A stretch of DNA of 64,000 nt from an uncultured Gemmatimonadota bacterium (GTDB lineage Bacteria > Gemmatimonadota > Gemmatimonadetes > Gemmatimonadales > Gemmatimonadaceae), in assembly GCA_903910555.1 (NCBI GenBank), contig CAIVZZ010000029.1, positions 62,001-126,000 on the forward strand, given 5' to 3'. Each line of letters starts with the position of its first letter. Positions within the stretch are counted from its first letter, which is position 1. Below the pieces are notes generated by a model. It searched no databases, was not told where the DNA came from, and saw only the letters and a program-made list of their open reading frames with translations. The translations under genes were made by a program, and so were the position numbers. Below, piece after piece: positions 19,922 to 27,545 of this stretch.

Positions 19922-20398
19922 TCATGGCTGCGACGGTGAGAGAGTCACGATCTCGACAGAGCTCTTACCATCCTTCAACGCGAGGATGGCAACCGACGCC
20001 TCAAGATTGAACCGTCGCGGACCGGCGGCACCCGGATTTACGATGAGCCTCCCATCGACCCGCGTGATCTTCTGAATGTGCGTGTGTCCGTAGACGACCA
20101 CATCGGCATCGTACGCCGCCGCGATATTCGCGGGAGTCACCTTCCCGACCTCGTGGCCGTGGCTCACGTGCACTCGCACGCCATCGAAGATGTCATCGAT
20201 CGCGGCGACGAGCTGCGGATCCCACGGCGCGTCGTTGTTGCCGCACACGGCGCGCACCGGCGCGATCAGCGCGAGCTCATCGAGGATGTCATCGCCGCAG
20301 ACGTCGCCGGCGTGAAGGATCAAATCCACACCGGCGAGCGCCGTGTGGACCTCCGGCCGCACGAGGCCGTGCGTATCGCTGATCAGGCCGATCAACAC
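19922..20398 (-). CDS. YfcE/MJ0936-type metallophosphoesterase
   Basis: Calcineurin-like phosphoesterase of 158 residues. The GTG at 20398 (one base after the ubiX stop) is chosen because it puts the metal-binding motif LISDTHG at residues ~4-10, the usual place. Other metal ligands follow: HAGDV (~32), GNND (~52), SHGHEVG (~83) and the C-terminal YGHTHIQK (~105), then NPGA. Family members hydrolyse phosphodiesters in vitro; physiological substrate unknown. It is the last gene of the quinone-synthesis run, with no obvious metabolic link to it. Confidence 0.88.
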   Translation of the reverse strand: MLIGLISDTHGLVRPEVHTALAGVDLILHAGDVCGDDILDELALIAPVRAVCGNNDAPWDPQLVAAIDDIFDGVRVHVSHGHEVGKVTPANIAAAYDADVVVYGHTHIQKITRVDGRLIVNPGAAGPRRFNLEASVAILALKDGKSSVEIVTLSPSQP

Positions 20399-20399
20399 C

Positions 20400-21011
20400 T
20401 CAGTGCGCCGCCTCGCCCCATCTCGGCGCGAGTGTGTTCTCGACGCCGAGGTGATCGAGAATGCGCGCGACAATGAAGTCGACGAGATCTGAGATGGCCG
20501 CCGGCTTGTGATAGAAGCCCGGCGACGCCGGCAGAATCACTGCTCCGGCGCGCGTGAGGCGCAGCATGTTTTCGAGATGGATCGCACTCAGAGGGCTCTC
20601 GCGCGGCACGAGCACGAGCGGCCTGCGCTCTTTCAGCGTGACATCTGCGGCGCGTTCCACAAGCGAGCGCGATGTCCCGGCCGCGATCGACGCGAGCGTT
20701 CCCATCGAACAGGGACAGATTACCATCCCGCTCGTTTTTGCCGATCCCGACGCAGGGCCCGCGCCGCGATCAGCGTCATCGTAAGTCGTGACGTGAGCGT
20801 CCCACGCCTTCGCCCCGACCGCCGCGCGCAGCCCCGCCACATCGCCGATATCCGTTTCTGTTTTCAGCAGCCGGAGTCCATGCGACGACACGATCAACTG
20901 AACATCGCGGCCCTTCGCAGCGAGTTGCTCAAGCAGCCGAACTCCATAGGGCGCGCCAGACGCTCCGGTAAACGCCATCACGATCGGCGGCTGCTTCGCC
21001 TCGGCGCTCAC
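20400..21011 (-). CDS. ubiX: Flavin prenyltransferase UbiX (MqnM-like)
   Basis: Makes prenylated FMN, the cofactor of the UbiD-type decarboxylase encoded two genes upstream. The 203-residue protein has the flavin-binding AFTGASGAPYGVRLLEQL at its start, the CPCSMGTLASIAAG segment (~103) and the RPLVLVPRESPLSAIHLENM dimethylallyl-phosphate site (~135), then PASPGFYHKP. GTG start in a 4-base overlap (GTGA) with ubiA. Pairing with ubiD and ubiA on one transcript supports a role in quinone ring decarboxylation, which in menaquinone producers of the futalosine type is done by the MqnL/MqnM pair. Confidence 0.94.
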   Translation of the reverse strand: MSAEAKQPPIVMAFTGASGAPYGVRLLEQLAAKGRDVQLIVSSHGLRLLKTETDIGDVAGLRAAVGAKAWDAHVTTYDDADRGAGPASGSAKTSGMVICPCSMGTLASIAAGTSRSLVERAADVTLKERRPLVLVPRESPLSAIHLENMLRLTRAGAVILPASPGFYHKPAAISDLVDFIVARILDHLGVENTLAPRWGEAAH

Positions 21012-21898
21012 TTCCAGAGCCGCTGCGCGAGCACGAACGCAAAGAACGTACTCGACAACGCCATGTTCACCGTGAAGAACGCCTTGTCGACTTTCGAGAC
21101 GTCGTCCGCGTGCACGAGCGAATGCTCGAACACGAGCAGCGCTGCGGCCACGCCAACACCCGCATCGTACAGCCAGCCTTCGCCGGCCGCGTACCCCACG
21201 AGGATGAGCAGCGCGATCGTGCCAACATGCAGGAAGCGTGCGATTTCCAGGGACCGATGCGCGCCGACTTTAGCCGGGAGCGAGTGCAAGCCGTTCGCAC
21301 GATCGAAATCAATGTCCTGCAGCGCGTAGAGAATGTCGAAGCCGCCCGTCCAGCACATCACCGCTCCGGCGAGCGCAACGAGCATCCACCACGGATCGCT
21401 CCACGATCCGGCTATAGCCAGATAACCACCCACCGGTGCAATGCCGAGCCCGAGGCCGAGCACCAGATGCGACCAGCGCGTGAACCGTTTGGTGAAGCTG
21501 TAGCAGAGCACCCATGCCAGCGCGAACGGCGAAAGCGCGTAGCAGAGAAAATTCAATTTCCACGCAGCCAGTTCAAACAGCAGAATCGCGACGATCACAA
21601 GCAACTTTGCTTCTTTCACGCCCATCGTACCACTGGGGATTTCTCTCATCGCTGTACGCGGATTCTTCGCATCGTAGGTGCGATCGACAATGCGGTTGAA
21701 TCCCATCGCCGCGAATCGCGCCGACGTGAACGCGAGCACAATCCACGCAATCGCGACGTAAGAAACCGGCGCCACATACGACGCCAGCACGACGCCCACC
21801 AGCGCGAACGGCAGCGCAAATACGGTATGCGGCAGCTTCACAAAGTTCGCATAGCGAACCACGCGCGATCCACCCGAAATCGTCTGACCCTCAGCCAT
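21008..21898 (-). CDS. ubiA: UbiA-family prenyltransferase (MqnP-like)
   Basis: Integral-membrane enzyme joining a polyprenyl chain to an aromatic acid in quinone synthesis; 296 residues with about eight or nine membrane helices. The two Asp-rich prenyl-diphosphate motifs are present: GFNRIVDRTYD (~67) and LQDIDFDRANGLHSLP (~190). I chose the ATG at 21898 because GAGGAG sits six bases before it; a TTG one codon upstream is also possible. The gene overlaps ubiX by 4 bases. Family members prenylate 4-hydroxybenzoate (UbiA), 1,4-dihydroxy-6-naphthoate-type acids (MqnP) and others; the neighbours and likely menaquinone use favour the MqnP role. Confidence 0.9.
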   Translation of the reverse strand: MAEGQTISGGSRVVRYANFVKLPHTVFALPFALVGVVLASYVAPVSYVAIAWIVLAFTSARFAAMGFNRIVDRTYDAKNPRTAMREIPSGTMGVKEAKLLVIVAILLFELAAWKLNFLCYALSPFALAWVLCYSFTKRFTRWSHLVLGLGLGIAPVGGYLAIAGSWSDPWWMLVALAGAVMCWTGGFDILYALQDIDFDRANGLHSLPAKVGAHRSLEIARFLHVGTIALLILVGYAAGEGWLYDAGVGVAAALLVFEHSLVHADDVSKVDKAFFTVNMALSSTFFAFVLAQRLWK

Positions 21899-21904
21899 CA
21901 AACA

Positions 21905-21910
21905 CTCCTC
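21905..21910 (-). promoter_or_regulatory. Ribosome binding site deciding the ubiA start
   Basis: GAGGAG on the minus strand, six bases before the ATG at 21898. It abuts the 23-bp tandem repeat that begins at 21908. Confidence 0.6.
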
Positions 21911-21953
21911 ACCCGTGACTGATCTTCCCCCTCACCCGTGACTGATCTTCCCC
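21908..21953. repeat. 23-bp direct repeat, two exact copies
   Basis: Two adjoining identical 23-bp units (21908-21930 and 21931-21953, CTCACCCGTGACTGATCTTC plus CCC) followed by a partial third. The array fills the ubiD-ubiA intergenic space and overlaps the ubiA ribosome site. Confidence 0.9.
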
Positions 21954-21954
21954 C

Positions 21955-23436
21955 TCACCCCTCACCCAATCCGAGCCGATCCCACATCCCATCAACTCTG
22001 CCTTTCGTGTCAGCATCCATCTCAATCAGCGGCGGCCAATTTCGCGAGAACCCTTCCTCCGGAAGCTTCTTGGTCGCATCGAGTCCCATCTTCGATCCAT
22101 ACGTGAACGCGCGACTCGAATGATCGAGCACGTCCACCGGCCCCATCGTGAACCGCGCATCCCTCTCAGGATCGATGTTATTCAACGCCACCCACCATGC
22201 CTCCTGCGGATTGCGCACATCCACCCACGAGTCAACGATCACCAGCACCTTCGCAAGCGACATCAACCCCTGCCCCCACATCGCGTTCATCACCTTGAAC
22301 GCCTGGCCGGGATATTCCTTCTTGATCGAAACAAAAACCAGGTTGTGAAAAATTCCCTCGGCCGGCATGTGATAATCCACGATCTCCGGGATCGTCAGCT
22401 TGAGCAGCGGCAGAAAAATTCGTTCGGTGGCGTGGCCCAGATAAAAATCTTCCATCGGTGGGCGACCGACGATCGTTGTTACGTACACGGGATTCTTGCG
22501 CATCGTCACGGCGGTGACGTGCACGAGCGGATACAAATCCGCCTCTGAATAGAAGCCGGTGTGATCGCCGAAAGGCCCCTCGGTCACGAGCGGCTCTGCG
22601 GGATCGATATACCCCTCGATCACAAACTCCGCGTCGGCAGGCACTTCGAGATCGCATGTCACCGCTTTCGCGAGATGCACCGGCGCTTTGCGCAGGAAGC
22701 CCGCGAAAATGAATTCGTCCACCGTCGGCGGCAGCGGCGCGCTCGCCGAATACATCGATGCCGGATCCGCCCCGATCACGATCACCACCGGCATCCGCTC
22801 GCCGCGCTCGGCCATCTCCCGCCAGTGCGCCGCGCCAACCTTGTGCCGCTGCCAATGCATCGCGAGCGTGTTCTTCGAAAGCTGCTGCACGCGGTACATC
22901 CCGACGTTCCGAACTTTCGTCTGGGGATTCTTGCTGATCACCATCGGCAGCGTGATGTACGGGCCGCCGTCGTCCGGCCAGCATTTGATGATCGGCAGTT
23001 TGTTGAGATCGATTTCATCGCCGCGCCAGACTATCTCCTGGCAGGCGGGGGTCCCGCTCTTCATGCGCGGCGGGAACTTCGCGATCTCCATCAGGCGCGG
23101 AAGCAGCGAGAACTTTCCGAGCAATCCTTCGGGCACTTTGAGATCAAGCAACTTGGTGATGCGCGCGCCGTGGTCGTCGAGGTTCTCGACTCCGAGCGAG
23201 AGCGCCATCCGTTTCATTGAGCCGTACAGATTAATCGCGACGGGATAAGGCGACCGTGAGCCGTCGGCGAGAATCGGATGCTCGAACAGCAGCGCCTTTC
23301 CCCCGCCCGGCTGCTTCATCACGCGATCGGCGATCTCACAAAGCTCCAGTTCGATACGAACGGGTTCGCGAATGCGCACGAGCTCTCCAATCGCGTCGAT
23401 CGCGGCAATGAATTCAGATAGTGTGTCGAGGCTCAT
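21955..23436 (-). CDS. ubiD: UbiD-family decarboxylase (MqnL-like)
   Basis: Prenyl-FMN-dependent decarboxylase of 493 residues acting on the prenylated aromatic acid in quinone synthesis. It shows the family's GTPACQEIVWRGDEIDLNKL segment, the VGMYRVQQLSKNT block with a prFMN-contacting Arg (~180), GPFGDHTGFYSEADLYP with the catalytic acid residues (~290), and VNAMWGQGLMSLAK-like helices late in the protein. Length fits UbiD/MqnL. The start ATG overlaps the methyltransferase stop (ATGA). Cofactor supply by the ubiX gene two places downstream makes the set self-contained. Confidence 0.93.
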   Translation of the reverse strand: MSLDTLSEFIAAIDAIGELVRIREPVRIELELCEIADRVMKQPGGGKALLFEHPILADGSRSPYPVAINLYGSMKRMALSLGVENLDDHGARITKLLDLKVPEGLLGKFSLLPRLMEIAKFPPRMKSGTPACQEIVWRGDEIDLNKLPIIKCWPDDGGPYITLPMVISKNPQTKVRNVGMYRVQQLSKNTLAMHWQRHKVGAAHWREMAERGERMPVVIVIGADPASMYSASAPLPPTVDEFIFAGFLRKAPVHLAKAVTCDLEVPADAEFVIEGYIDPAEPLVTEGPFGDHTGFYSEADLYPLVHVTAVTMRKNPVYVTTIVGRPPMEDFYLGHATERIFLPLLKLTIPEIVDYHMPAEGIFHNLVFVSIKKEYPGQAFKVMNAMWGQGLMSLAKVLVIVDSWVDVRNPQEAWWVALNNIDPERDARFTMGPVDVLDHSSRAFTYGSKMGLDATKKLPEEGFSRNWPPLIEMDADTKGRVDGMWDRLGLGEG

Positions 23437-24182
23437 CGTTTCTCGCCGACATGCAGGGCCGCCACGCCGAACGTGAGGGTGGTGATCGAAACATTTGCAA
23501 AACCGGCATCGGACATGATGGTCTTCAGTTTTTCCGCCGCCGGGAACTGTGCGATGCTGTCAGGGAGATACTGGTACGCAGTCGGGTGGCCGGAAATCAG
23601 CGCGCCGACCAACGGCAGCACGCGACGCGAATAGAGCTCATAGGTCCAGCGGATGATCGCCGACCGCGGCGTCGAGAACTCGAGAATCACGAACTTCGCG
23701 CCCGGAGCGAGTACACGCAGGATCTCGCGAAACGCCGCCGGCATGTCGATCACATTGCGAATTCCGAACGCCACGATCGCGCCGTCGCACGATCCCGCGG
23801 CGAGCGGCAGCGCCAACGCGTCGGCCACCACGGGCGCGAGCACGGCGGCCAGCGCCTTTCCGCGCCCTGCGCGCAGCATCGGCTCCGCGAAGTCGGCACC
23901 TACCACGCTCCCCGTGAACCCGGGGATGCGCGAGATCGCCGCGCCCACGTCGAGTGTCCCCGCGCACAAATCCAGATATGCGCCCGCGGGGCGCCGGACG
24001 ACGTCGAGCTTCGCGATCGCGGCACGCCGCCACGCGCGATCGATGCCGCCGCTGAGCAGCCGGTTGAGCAAGTCATACCGTGGCGCGATCTCGGAGAAGA
24101 TCCGCTGCACGTAGGAGCGCTTCACGGGTGCGCCGGCCGCGGCCGCACGCGCGTCGTGAACCTCCAATTGTGGCGTCGTCAT
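23433..24182 (-). CDS. ubiE: Demethylmenaquinone / quinone C-methyltransferase
   Basis: SAM-dependent methyltransferase completing menaquinone (MenG) or ubiquinone (UbiE); 249 residues. The MenG/UbiE signature is clear: VQRIFSEIAPRYDLLNRLLSGG (~25), SAM motif YLDLCAGTLDVG, the FGIRNVIDMPAAFREI block (~132) and KFVILEFSTP (~155), then the PTAYQYLPDSIAQFP C-terminal segment. First gene of the minus-strand quinone cluster ubiE-ubiD-ubiA-ubiX, all joined by 4-base overlaps or short gaps. It diverges from an ECF sigma factor gene across 53 bases that contain an 8-bp stem hairpin. Confidence 0.93.
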   Translation of the reverse strand: MTTPQLEVHDARAAAAGAPVKRSYVQRIFSEIAPRYDLLNRLLSGGIDRAWRRAAIAKLDVVRRPAGAYLDLCAGTLDVGAAISRIPGFTGSVVGADFAEPMLRAGRGKALAAVLAPVVADALALPLAAGSCDGAIVAFGIRNVIDMPAAFREILRVLAPGAKFVILEFSTPRSAIIRWTYELYSRRVLPLVGALISGHPTAYQYLPDSIAQFPAAEKLKTIMSDAGFANVSITTLTFGVAALHVGEKR

Positions 24183-24194
24183 GAGACGCGAAAG

Positions 24195-24220
24195 TTGCCC
24201 GCTGGTGAGAGGGCGGGCAA
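24195..24220. promoter_or_regulatory. Inverted repeat in the ubiE-sigma factor divergent region
   Basis: Perfect 8-bp arms TTGCCCGC (24195-24202) and GCGGGCAA (24213-24220) around a 10-base spacer, in the only 53 bases between two divergent starts. It could be an operator or a 5'-UTR hairpin for the sigma factor. Function inferred from position only. Confidence 0.4.
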
Positions 24221-24235
24221 GGTTCGCTCACGCGA

Positions 24236-24844
24236 ATGGCGGCCAAAACTCTACTAGACCTCCAGAACCTCCCCGACGCGGACGTCGTCGCACTCGCCCA
24301 GCGAGGGCGCGAGGATGCATTCCGTGAGTTGGTGCGCCGTTACGAGCGCCCGGTTTTCTCGCTGATCTTCCGCATGGTGCGCGACAGCGCCACCGCCGAG
24401 GATCTGGCGCAGGACACCTTTATCAAGATTCTGAACCACATCGACAAATACCGGCCCGAGTTCAAACTCTCGAGCTGGCTGTTCAAGATCGCCAACAATG
24501 TCGCCATCGATCACTTGCGGCGGCGGCAGATCGCGACGATCTCCATGAGCGGCTCGCCCCACGCCAGTACGGCGTCAGACATCGAGGCGACCTCGTTTGA
24601 CATCGCCAGCGACGACGAATCCGCGCTGGACGAGATGGAATCGAAGGAACTGGGCTCGTCGATCGAGAAGGCCATCGCGCAGCTCAGGCCGGAATACAGG
24701 TCCTGCATTCTCCTCCGGCACGTGGAAGGCCGAAGCTATGAGGAGATCGCGGCGACGCTCGATCTGCCGCTCGGTACCGTGAAGACATACATCCACCGGG
24801 CGAGACATCAGCTTCGAGAGTCGCTGGATCATCTAAGAGAATAG
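24236..24844 (+). CDS. ECF-type RNA polymerase sigma factor
   Basis: Extracytoplasmic-function sigma factor of 202 residues. Region 2 (~25-95) has YERPVFSLIFRMV and DLAQDTFIKILNHIDKYRPE, with the FKLSSWLFKIANNVAIDHLRR DNA-melting helix; a ~45-residue acidic, Ser-rich linker follows; region 4 (~140-195) has LRPEYRSCILLRHVEGRSYEEIA and the GTVKTYIHRARHQLRE recognition helix. No region 1 or 3. The anti-sigma gene follows after ~100 bases, which matches the common pairing. Likely directs genes for the envelope proteins downstream and itself. Confidence 0.93.
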   Translation: MAAKTLLDLQNLPDADVVALAQRGREDAFRELVRRYERPVFSLIFRMVRDSATAEDLAQDTFIKILNHIDKYRPEFKLSSWLFKIANNVAIDHLRRRQIATISMSGSPHASTASDIEATSFDIASDDESALDEMESKELGSSIEKAIAQLRPEYRSCILLRHVEGRSYEEIAATLDLPLGTVKTYIHRARHQLRESLDHLRE

Positions 24845-24873
24845 GCCCGCACAAACACCGAATCACAGTGGTG

Positions 24874-24908
24874 AGTTTTGAGTTTCCAGTTTCCAGTGAT
24901 GAGTTGAA
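24874..24908. repeat. Heptanucleotide array, 5 AGT-initial units
   Basis: Five in-register 7-mers: AGTTTTG, AGTTTCC, AGTTTCC, AGTGATG, AGTTGAA. GAGTTTC (24880-24886) and GAAACTC (24906-24912) can also pair as a hairpin. It occupies the gap between the sigma and anti-sigma genes. Confidence 0.75.
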
Positions 24909-24946
24909 ACTCCCGTAACCCAGATGGCGTAGTCAGAGGAGAAACC

Positions 24947-25537
24947 ATGCAACACCGTCACCTGCTCCCTAACGAGATCGACCTGCTGCTCGACGGCGAG
25001 GTCGGCTTTGGCGTCGCACCACTCCGCGCTCACGTGGATGGGTGCGAGGATTGTCAGGCGCGTCTGGCACGATCGCGGAAGATCGTCGACGTGCTTGAAG
25101 ATCTCGAACATTTCGCGCCTTCCGTGAGATTTGCGGATCGCGTGATGGCGCAGGTACAGATCGTCGAACCGTGGCATGTTGCCGCTCTCGATACGGCTCG
25201 GCGGTTCGTACCGCAGTCGGCATCGATGCGGACCATCATGGCGGCAACGGCGTCTGCTGCGGCGCTCGCGCTCACCTCGGGCGCGGTGTGGCTCGCATTG
25301 CACGCCGATCTAACCCTGTACTCGCTCAACCTCGCCGCCGGTCGCGCGCGAACCATGCTCATGGATTCGGCGGCCTCAATCATCGGAACTGCATTCGGAC
25401 AGAGCGGACTCGACACGCTTCGCTCCAGCGGCCTGCGCGGACTCGCGCTCGGCGCCGGAGTGATGATCGTCGCAGTCGGCGGAGCGACATTCGGACTCCG
25501 CGCGCTTGCGTCGTCGTCTCGCCGCAGCCGGGAGTAG
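24947..25537 (+). CDS. Zinc-finger anti-sigma factor
   Basis: Membrane-anchored anti-sigma factor of 196 residues with a putative zinc motif HVDGCEDC (HxxxCxxC, ~29-36) in an N-terminal cytoplasmic ZAS-type domain that would hold the ECF sigma factor. A hydrophobic segment lies at ~100-120 (MAATASAAALALTSGAVWLAL) and a second at ~165-185 (GLALGAGVMIVAVGGATFGL), so a short extracytoplasmic loop between them could sense the envelope. GAGGAG before the ATG is a strong ribosome site. It lies directly after the sigma gene and before two envelope-protein genes. Confidence 0.85.
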   Translation: MQHRHLLPNEIDLLLDGEVGFGVAPLRAHVDGCEDCQARLARSRKIVDVLEDLEHFAPSVRFADRVMAQVQIVEPWHVAALDTARRFVPQSASMRTIMAATASAAALALTSGAVWLALHADLTLYSLNLAAGRARTMLMDSAASIIGTAFGQSGLDTLRSSGLRGLALGAGVMIVAVGGATFGLRALASSSRRSRE

Positions 25538-25542
25538 CGGCC

Positions 25543-26688
25543 ATGCGTACTCTGCAAGCGCGTGCCGCCATGTTCAACATGGTGGGCATGGCCCTGATAG
25601 CCGCTATTGGACTGGTCTCGCGCGCATCCGCGCTCGTCGCGCAGCAGCGCCCCGCGCACATCACGGTTGATTCGCTCTCTAAGGCGCTCGCGGGGCTTCA
25701 TGAGTCCTCAGACTCCGCCTCGATTCCCGCCGCTTCGGCGTTCGCGTTTGGTGATTCCACGGTCGCGGCAGGCCGCCACGCATCAGGCACGGTCGCAATA
25801 GCCGACGGTGCGCTTCACGTCCGCGGCACGATCGACGGCGACGCCGTCACGTACAACGGCGACATCATCGTGCATCAGGGCGGAGCGATTCGCGGCAATG
25901 CGTTCGCTGTGCTCGGCAAGGTCGTCCTCGATGGCGGCACTGTTGCTGGCGACTCACGGGCGATCGCCGGCGACATGCGCAGAGTCGGTGCCGGGGGTGC
26001 AGCGCCGAATCAGTCGCGCGCTTCGATCATGGCGCACGCGCTCGCGCTCTCCGCGGGATGGCTCGCGGTGCTCGTGATTGTCGGGATCGGCGTTCACATT
26101 TTTGCCTCCCGGAATCTTGACGCCGTTTCCGATGCGCTCGAACGCGGATTCGGCAGATCGTTTCTCGCCGGGATCGCCACGCAGCTCGCGCTCGCGCCCG
26201 CACTGGCGCTCCTCTGTGTCGGGCTCGCGCTGACGATCATCGGCGCGCTCCTCATTCCATTTGCGGTCGTCGCGTATATCCTCGCGGCGGCCGGACTCGT
26301 GACGCTCGGGCTTCTTGCCATCGCGCGCATCGCGGGGCGCTCGGTGCTCGGCGATATCGACACGAGCGACGGCGCACGCCGCGCGGCTGCACTGCGCAGC
26401 ATGGTGTACGGATTGCTCCTGCTGATGCTGCCATGGTTCATCGCGGCCGGACTGACGTGGTCGCCGAGTCTTGAATTGATCGTCCGGATGGTCGCAGTCT
26501 CTATCACCTGGGTTGCCGCGACCGCCGGACTCGGCGCGGCAGTCGTCTCGCGCGGCGGTGTACGTCGCGCGACCACGCCGCGGGCGCAGTCGTCGCTGAA
26601 CACGGCAAGCTGGGCGACGCCAACACCCGTTGCCGGAGTCACCGCGGCGCGCCGCCCGACACCGTACACGACGGCCGCACCAAAGTGA
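25543..26688 (+). CDS. Exported/membrane protein with polymer-forming-like repeat region
   Basis: 381-residue protein with an N-terminal signal or anchor (FNMVGMALIAAIGLVSRASA). Residues ~85-145 hold short β-turn repeats such as ADGALHVRGTIDGDAVTYNGDIIVHQGGAIRGNAF, broken here, resembling the bactofilin-type right-handed β-helix often found next to ECF sigma genes. Four or so membrane helices follow (~165-330). The C-terminal ~50 residues are low complexity, rich in Thr, Ala, Pro. GGAG precedes the ATG at 25543. It overlaps the next gene by 4 bases. Probable envelope-stress target gene of the adjacent sigma factor; exact function unknown. Confidence 0.7.
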   Translation: MRTLQARAAMFNMVGMALIAAIGLVSRASALVAQQRPAHITVDSLSKALAGLHESSDSASIPAASAFAFGDSTVAAGRHASGTVAIADGALHVRGTIDGDAVTYNGDIIVHQGGAIRGNAFAVLGKVVLDGGTVAGDSRAIAGDMRRVGAGGAAPNQSRASIMAHALALSAGWLAVLVIVGIGVHIFASRNLDAVSDALERGFGRSFLAGIATQLALAPALALLCVGLALTIIGALLIPFAVVAYILAAAGLVTLGLLAIARIAGRSVLGDIDTSDGARRAAALRSMVYGLLLLMLPWFIAAGLTWSPSLELIVRMVAVSITWVAATAGLGAAVVSRGGVRRATTPRAQSSLNTASWATPTPVAGVTAARRPTPYTTAAPK

Positions 26689-27533
26689 GCGCGCGCGCGT
26701 TCGTATCAATCGCGGCGCTCGTCGCGACTGCATTGCCCGCCGGGGCGCAAACGTGGCGCACGATCGACGCATCGCGGCAGGCGCGCGACACCGGCGCGAT
26801 TGCCACGCACATCGACTACGCCGCCGGAAAGCTCGACGTCCGGCCGGCGACCGGGCCCGCGCTCTATCACGCGACCCTGCGTTACGATGCCGATCAAACC
26901 GACCCGGTCACGCGTTTCGACAGCGCCAGCCGCGTGCTGTCGCTCGGGGTTCATCTCCGCAGCATGCACATATCGAGCGGCAATCACGAGAACGACGCCG
27001 GGTCGATGCTGGCGGAGCTGAACTCAGCCGTGCCGATGGACCTGTCGCTCGATTTGGGTGCCGTCGAAGCAGATCTGCAACTCGGCGGACTTCGTCTCAC
27101 CGACCTTTCGCTCCGAAGCGGCGCCGCCGATGTGACGGCCCACTTCAATCAGCCCAACCACGGAACGCTTCGCACGATGACGCTTCAGGTCGGCGCGGCG
27201 CAGGTGAAGCTGATGGACGTCGCAAACGCGGGTGTGTCGCGTATCGTCGCCGAGGTCGGCGCCGGATCGCTATCGATTGATTTGGGCGGCACCCTCGCAC
27301 GCGACGTCGACATCACCGCCACGCTCGCGATGGGCGGACTGACGCTGAACGTGTCGCCGGACGAAGGTGTGTTCGTCGACGAACGGTCATTTCTCGGCGG
27401 GTTCGAAAAAAACGGCTTCACCAAGAAAGCAGACGGCTGGTACTCCGCGAACTACGACGCCGCCACGCACCATGTGCGCGTGCACCTGCACGCCTTCGTC
27501 GGCGGGATGACGCTCACCGGCCTGCAGAAATAG
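26685..27533 (+). CDS. Exported LiaF/DUF2154-like envelope protein
   Basis: 282-residue protein with a signal peptide (AFVSIAALVATALPAGAQ). The remainder reads as repetitive β-strands (SLDLGAVEADLQLGGLRL, LSLRSGAADVTAHF, MTLQVGAAQVKLMDVA, VAEVGAGSLSIDLGG), a pattern like the toast-rack/LiaF C-terminal β-solenoid of cell-wall-stress proteins. GTG start in a 4-base overlap with the preceding gene, so translation is coupled. It closes the sigma/anti-sigma run and converges on mrp with only 12 bases between. The family call is by pattern and context, not by a motif unique to it. Confidence 0.6.
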   Translation: MSARAFVSIAALVATALPAGAQTWRTIDASRQARDTGAIATHIDYAAGKLDVRPATGPALYHATLRYDADQTDPVTRFDSASRVLSLGVHLRSMHISSGNHENDAGSMLAELNSAVPMDLSLDLGAVEADLQLGGLRLTDLSLRSGAADVTAHFNQPNHGTLRTMTLQVGAAQVKLMDVANAGVSRIVAEVGAGSLSIDLGGTLARDVDITATLAMGGLTLNVSPDEGVFVDERSFLGGFEKNGFTKKADGWYSANYDAATHHVRVHLHAFVGGMTLTGLQK

Positions 27534-27545
27534 CGTTGGCGCCGG

